Program-made: the position numbers and the translations under genes | Part shown: positions 59,691-64,000 of the stretch, one piece after another | How the letters are laid out: each line of letters begins with the position of its first letter | Position numbering within the stretch: position 1 is the stretch's first letter | The notes under the pieces: model-generated | What the model saw: only the letters and a program-made list of their open reading frames with translations | The model's database searches: none | What the model was told of the DNA's origin: nothing | NCBI RefSeq assembly: GCF_032854445.1 | Contig: NC_088296.1 | Location: 12,434,706 to 12,498,705, forward strand | From: Liolophura sinensis | Lineage: Eukaryota > Mollusca > Polyplacophora > Chitonida > Chitonidae | Reading direction: 5' to 3' | Length of the DNA stretch: 64,000 nucleotides

Positions 59691-60139
59691 CCTGTATGAT
59701 AAACCTTACTTCATATGTTAACTTTCTTTCACTTTAATAATTGCTAAATATGCAGATTATTGTGTGTTAGGAAACAATTCCCGCAAAAGCTTAAGCAAGG
59801 AATTTAACTGACTTGTTTTCAGACCACTACAGACATTTTAACCTGTCCTTGAGCTTGCTAGAAATTAACGCTGAACGACAACATTACATGCAAGTTAATC
59901 GCATGAATGAAGAATGAAGTCGTTTTCTCGTGAAACTGTGTCTGTCACTTAGAATTTTCGAGATCAAACCTAAATAGAAATAAGAAAAAAAAAGGCTTCG
60001 TGTACCAGGAAATAGTGTACAAATATAACAAGCAGAACATGTACAACATAACTTAGCCAATCTAAAAGTCCTACATTTCTTCAACATGTTGGCTATCTAA
60101 CTACATTTTGGATGAAGTTAAAAAGGGGAAACCCGCTCG

Positions 60140-60245
60140 CCGAGATTTAGGAAAATTGCGACCTAAGGAATGGGGATTGAAAACGGACTTTTCCTTGGCA
60201 ATTATCCTTCCACCATAATGTAAGTATCTATTGCACTTTACTGGT
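60140..60245. repeat. Diverged direct repeat, copy 1
   Basis: The blocks GGATTGAAAACGGACTTTTC, CAATTATCCTTCCACC and CACTTTACTGGTATGCTGG recur at about 60935-61020 as GGAATGGAAACGGACTTTTC, CAATTATCGTTGCATGG and CACTATCACCGGCATGCC. Same orientation, about 780 bp apart. The family is unknown. Confidence 0.55.
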
Positions 60246-60894
60246 ATGCTGGTGTAGTTGGGAAGCATATCCAAAACGAAAACGGGATCAATAAAAATGG
60301 GGGGGGGGGAGGTCCAGTGGTAGTGTAGTGCAAAAGTACAAACCCTGTACATACAATATAATACTGTGTGCCTGTTTAGGTCATAGCTTGATAAACAGAG
60401 ATATAGGGTTGCTCTTAAAGTTATCACCTTGACGCAATCCGAAAATTCTTATTTTGTTTCTATATTTTCCACGTTTTTACACCTTGAGTTTGGCATGTTT
60501 ACGATAACAATTTATTTTAGTCCCCAGAATCTTTAAGTGGTATATAAAGGGCAGTCGCCTGTTGGGAAATAACTCAGAAAAAGGGAAAAAATAAAAAAGA
60601 AGTAACAACAAATAGTGGTTTCATTCTGTTGAAGAGACAGTAAATTAAAAAAATATGATCTGCCTTATTAAAAGTTTTAAACATATATGAGAAAGAAAGT
60701 AATTTTTTCATGAGACTGTTTCTTGTATTATCAGAGAATAAAATATGAAACTAACGGTTTCTAACTAGCTCTGCGGAAATGACAGTTAAAGGAAAATCTC
60801 ACCAATCGAAATCATGTACTTCTATGTCGCTCATTGGATACCAGCATTGTTGTCTTTGATCGGTTGTACTTAAAAAATAAAAACCGGAAATCTA
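60246..60894. other. Spacer between the two repeat copies
   Basis: A G10 run at about 60300-60309. No other feature recognised. Confidence 0.35.
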
Positions 60895-61020
60895 CTCACC
60901 CAGATTACATGCAAAATTACAACAGAGGGAGTTGGGAATGGAAACGGACTTTTCTTCCCCAATTATCGTTGCATGGTTAGGTATTTTCTTCACTATCACC
61001 GGCATGCCTGCCGGAAAGTG
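60895..61020. repeat. Diverged direct repeat, copy 2
   Basis: Partner of 60140-60245. Confidence 0.55.
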
Positions 61021-61310
61021 GGCGGTTGTCTAAATTGCGGAGTCGAAATCAGATCGGAAATTGGACTTTAATGAGCAGAGAAGCAATACTGGTTGAATCA
61101 ACAGAAACCTTTTTGCCTGGTCTGTGACTGACATGGTGTAGACGGTACAGCGTGTAAAAACAGTTACACAGTTCAGGCTCAGTTCAGAGCTTAGCTATAT
61201 ACGCTTACTCTTACAGCGCTGGTAACAAGAACCGGCATAACCTCTACGTTCCCAATCCAACGCTCGCGTTGCCCTTAGAGTAGTCTATCCACTTCTCTTC
61301 TACCAGATTT

Positions 61311-61455
61311 TGGAAAGTTCGTCAGTAACTTGCCATAGGTCGGTGGTTTACCCCCAGACACTTCGTTTTCTTTCCCCCATGTAAAACTGACCGCCATCTT
61401 ATATATAAGTGAAAAATTGTTGTGGCGTTAGACAACAATCAAATAAACAAAATAC
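61311..61455 (+). mobile_element. Second-family SINE, head missing
   Basis: GGAAAGTTCGTCAGTAACTTGC, GGTCGGTGGTTTACCCCC, TGTAAAACTGACCGCCATC, TATATAAGTGAAAAATTGTT and GTTAGACAACAATCAAATAAA in order. It shares the TATAAGTGAAA core and (AAAT)n-type tail with the RUDI-like SINE but has its own middle segment. It is the best-preserved copy of this family here. Confidence 0.8.
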
Positions 61456-63081
61456 ATAAAATAAGCATATTTATTTATCTACTCTTCATAAAGATACAGT
61501 CACATGACTTCGCGTGAAGTTATATACACTCACTGAAGCTGTAGTTTCACATGGTATTGATGTGTATTTGATTGGTCTTTGTACCTTTCCAGCAGTTTCG
61601 CTGTGAAAAAAAAAACAATATCTTTTGTTTTTTGTTTTGTTTTTTTGTTTTTTTTGTTGCTTTTTTTTTGTTTGTTTGTTTTTTGTTTTTGTTTTTTTTT
61701 TGGTTGCAACAGGCTGCAAATTGACTCACACGAGAGTTGTTCATCTACATGGACCGCCCAAACTGCAAAGGTTTACAGCCAGTTTGGAGATATATTTATA
61801 TGGGACGATTTAGTGGAATTTTTGTCCATCATGACTGCCTCATGAACATCATACAAAGCCATTTACTTGTTTTGTTAACAATGGTGCACATTAGTCACTT
61901 TCAGTACCTTAGCCACAGAGTCCCAAGATCTGAATTTGCAGCCTTGTGTCCGAAACTAATCATTGTAAACATGTTAGCCCCGACATCGCTTAAGACGGCC
62001 AACCTTAAAACCCATAGGAAATGATACCAAACCTGAAGTGGCTACATCGGAACAACCCGACAAGTCTTGTCTAAATCATCACGTTTTGTATAGGTCTTAT
62101 ACCCCTCATTGATTACCTAAAGCAATATCCGGGTTTTCTGGTCTCCATGCCCATCAGCCGACGAGTGATTTGTCGGACTAAATGGATTCCATCGTGTGGC
62201 ATTGTAAGAAAATATGTCCACGTGTTTGGAAGCAGGGCCTCTTGTGAGCTGATGACGTAACCACTTTTTATGACGTAGCCGTTGTTGCGTTGTTTCCGCA
62301 AAGTAGTCAGTAAGTGGCCAAGAGCTCGCATGACGAACAGTTTACGGTAAATAGTAAACAGCGTGTTTTCGCACTCGTATACGGAAGTAGGTTACGAGCT
62401 GTACAGGATGTTTTTCTAGGTGAACCAATCGGAATGTACAGGTGTATAGAGTTACCATGCAGTGAAACGAAATGTTGTGTCCGTCTTGAAATTAAGTAGA
62501 GTGTCAAGTTTACTGAAAAAAAAATCCCTCAAATATACCGACCAGACTAAGTAAGTAAACGTTCATATGAAGCCAGTAAAATAGTGAGTTCAAATGCGGA
62601 TGTAGGCCTACCGCCTTTATATCGGGCTCTGTTCCGGCTTACAAATTTCCAACCTTAAAACTGCTTACACCCGTGAAGTTAAAATTAAACCATCACAAGC
62701 CCAAACATAAAAAAAACATGAAATAAACATTTTCTTTATACTAAAATATTAAATTTAAAAAAATAGATAACGTTTTCTGGTGTACCGTAAAACTCCTGTT
62801 ATGGAGTCGAATGTTAGTAGAACGTCTATCCAGCAACCGTAATTATTTGGTGAAGAGTTCCGCCCTCTTAAGACTGCAGAGCATTGGGTCTACATGTGCA
62901 CGGAAAACGGAATTCCTTTTATTTCATTTTTCCTCAATTAACCAAGTCAATAACTGGACATGTACATATTTGACCGGTGTATTACAAGAATATATAAATG
63001 ACGCGGTTAGAGCCATGTTTATTGCTAACAAAAACTGGACAGAGCAGTAATAAAACTAATATATCCACAGGTGTTAGCTGC
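61456..63081. other. Mostly unique DNA
   Basis: Contains the T-rich tract at 61617-61700. Several frames of 60-95 codons cross 61579-62507 on both strands without domains. Confidence 0.35.
61617..61700. repeat. T-rich low-complexity tract (TTTTTG)n
   Basis: Runs of T with G and C at irregular steps, like 9602-9685. The Phe/Val and Lys/Gln frames through it are spurious. Confidence 0.92.
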
Positions 63082-63255
63082 TTAATTTAAAATAAGTACG
63101 ATGTTCTTATCCTCACAGCATTTCTTATCTATAAATGTTTTCGTATAGAGCAGCTGTTCTTTTCCTCTGGACTCTGGCACGACGTCACTACTTTGCGTGC
63201 TTTCCATGGGCATCGTACAAAAGAAGATGACAAGCACAAGAATTAGTGACGTCAT
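63082..63255 (-). CDS. Candidate small secreted peptide, 57 residues
   Basis: On the minus strand an ATG at 63255-63253 starts MTS followed by a strong hydrophobic core LILVLVIFFCTMPM, typical of a signal peptide although without a basic residue at the start. The remainder is polar (SSDVVPESRGKEQ) and carries a Cys-Cys pair (DKKCCEDK) before the stop. A donor-like TGCT/GTGAGG lies inside the Cys-Cys codons, so this may instead be a first exon. An acceptor-like TTAATAATTAAACAG is upstream. I recognise no family. The length is within chance, so the call rests only on the signal-peptide character. Confidence 0.25.
   Translation of the reverse strand: MTSLILVLVIFFCTMPMESTQSSDVVPESRGKEQLLYTKTFIDKKCCEDKNIVLILN
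63181..63253. repeat. 10-bp inverted repeat of CRE-like sites
   Basis: GACGTCACTA at 63181-63190 and its perfect reverse complement TAGTGACGTC at 63244-63253. The second site contains the full CRE consensus TGACGTCA. Both lie inside the candidate peptide frame. Confidence 0.6.
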
Positions 63256-64000
63256 ACCTGAAGCCACCGGAAAAGAGCGATTCCTGTTTAATTATTAAAC
63301 ATGAAAAACATTTGTCGGAAGTAAATGATAAGTCCTCTAAATTGGTAGCTAAGCAAATGTGCTGTAGGTAACCTGCATAAAAAAATAATGCTTCTTTTTG
63401 CGTGCATGGCATTAAGGGCGTTTGGGATATCTTGAACATTATTTTCATTTCGAAAAAGTGCCCTGGCTTTGGGCTACTTTTTATCGTCTTTAAGTGGCCC
63501 AATAACCTTGACCAACTTCGCATGTAAAGGAGTTAATTTTGAGAACGGCGTAGAACACCAATCAGAAAGTAAGTTAATAGTACAGCTAATTGCGTGCAAG
63601 TCGCTAAAGCGACGACATCCTCTAACTAATTGGGCGTAATCACCACGCCTGGGCGTGTAACCAGGCATTTCTGATTTAGGAGAGATAATTTTCACCTTAC
63701 CACCTTGCATGGTACTTATACGGTGTCCAATAGCACATACCTAATTTAATATTGGTATTTCGATATTTTTTGCAGACAAATTATATACCATTGTAATTCA
63801 AATGGAATCGGAACGACAATTTGGTTTCAGACACGCATTAAAATGGTTAAAATCATTACCTAGGTATAGAAACTGGATCTATTGCACACTTACATTGCTG
63901 GCAAGATATTTTGATTAACTGTTGCTAAAAATTACTTCTGATTATCGAGATCTTTAATGACCTTTTTTTATTAAAAACCCCACATAGGTGTCCGCAGGAC
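63256..64000. other. Right-edge sequence, nothing recognised
   Basis: No repeat, SINE or domain-bearing frame was found in the last 750 bp. Confidence 0.4.

Overview
The window looks like gene-poor, AT-rich DNA from an animal nuclear genome, most likely a mollusc. The main evidence is a tRNA-derived SINE present in many full and partial copies. Its central part (GTATAAGTGAAATATTCTTG, then a GTAAAACACCAATCAAATAAA-type tail) matches what I remember of the RUDI/V-SINE group described from molluscan genomes; this is from memory, not a database search. I see no confidently recognisable host protein-coding exon, rRNA, stand-alone tRNA gene or CRISPR array. Nearly all short open frames are chance, or are produced by repeats whose unit length is a multiple of three.

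Layout. 0-8 kb: a 40-bp satellite, one copy of a dispersed repeat, a truncated SINE with a perfect target duplication, an (AT)n tract, small duplications, a full-length SINE and a 19-bp minisatellite. 8-18 kb: mostly unstructured, with a second full-length SINE, an 18-bp minisatellite of about 28 copies, a 21-bp minisatellite, a long (CA)n(TA)n tract and a third near-full SINE. 18-27 kb: mostly unique; two copies of a 16-nt palindromic motif each lie just upstream of a TATA-like sequence, and two SINE fragments lie at 24.6 and 25.3 kb. 27-36 kb: tetranucleotide tracts, another 18-bp array, a miRNA-precursor-like hairpin, a decayed 50-bp array and a 43-bp array. 36-47 kb: SINEs of two families, two of them in tandem, a candidate signal-peptide exon on the minus strand, and a 30-bp minisatellite grown out of a SINE. 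47-55 kb: a large 29-bp array, a degenerate dispersed repeat, and 57-bp and 16-bp arrays. 55-60 kb is the densest mobile-element region: a SINE chimera, a roughly 0.93-kb element with terminal inverted repeats, and an LTR retrotransposon with 5-bp target duplications that kept broken gag and a piece of protease, inserted between two opposed copies of another repeat. 60-64 kb: a second-family SINE, a T-rich tract and a candidate short secreted peptide on the minus strand.

The strongest statements are the structural ones: matching target duplications, LTR pairs and repeat periods can be read directly in the sequence. The host-gene statements (signal-peptide exon, secreted peptide, miRNA-like hairpin, promoter-like motifs) are hypotheses.
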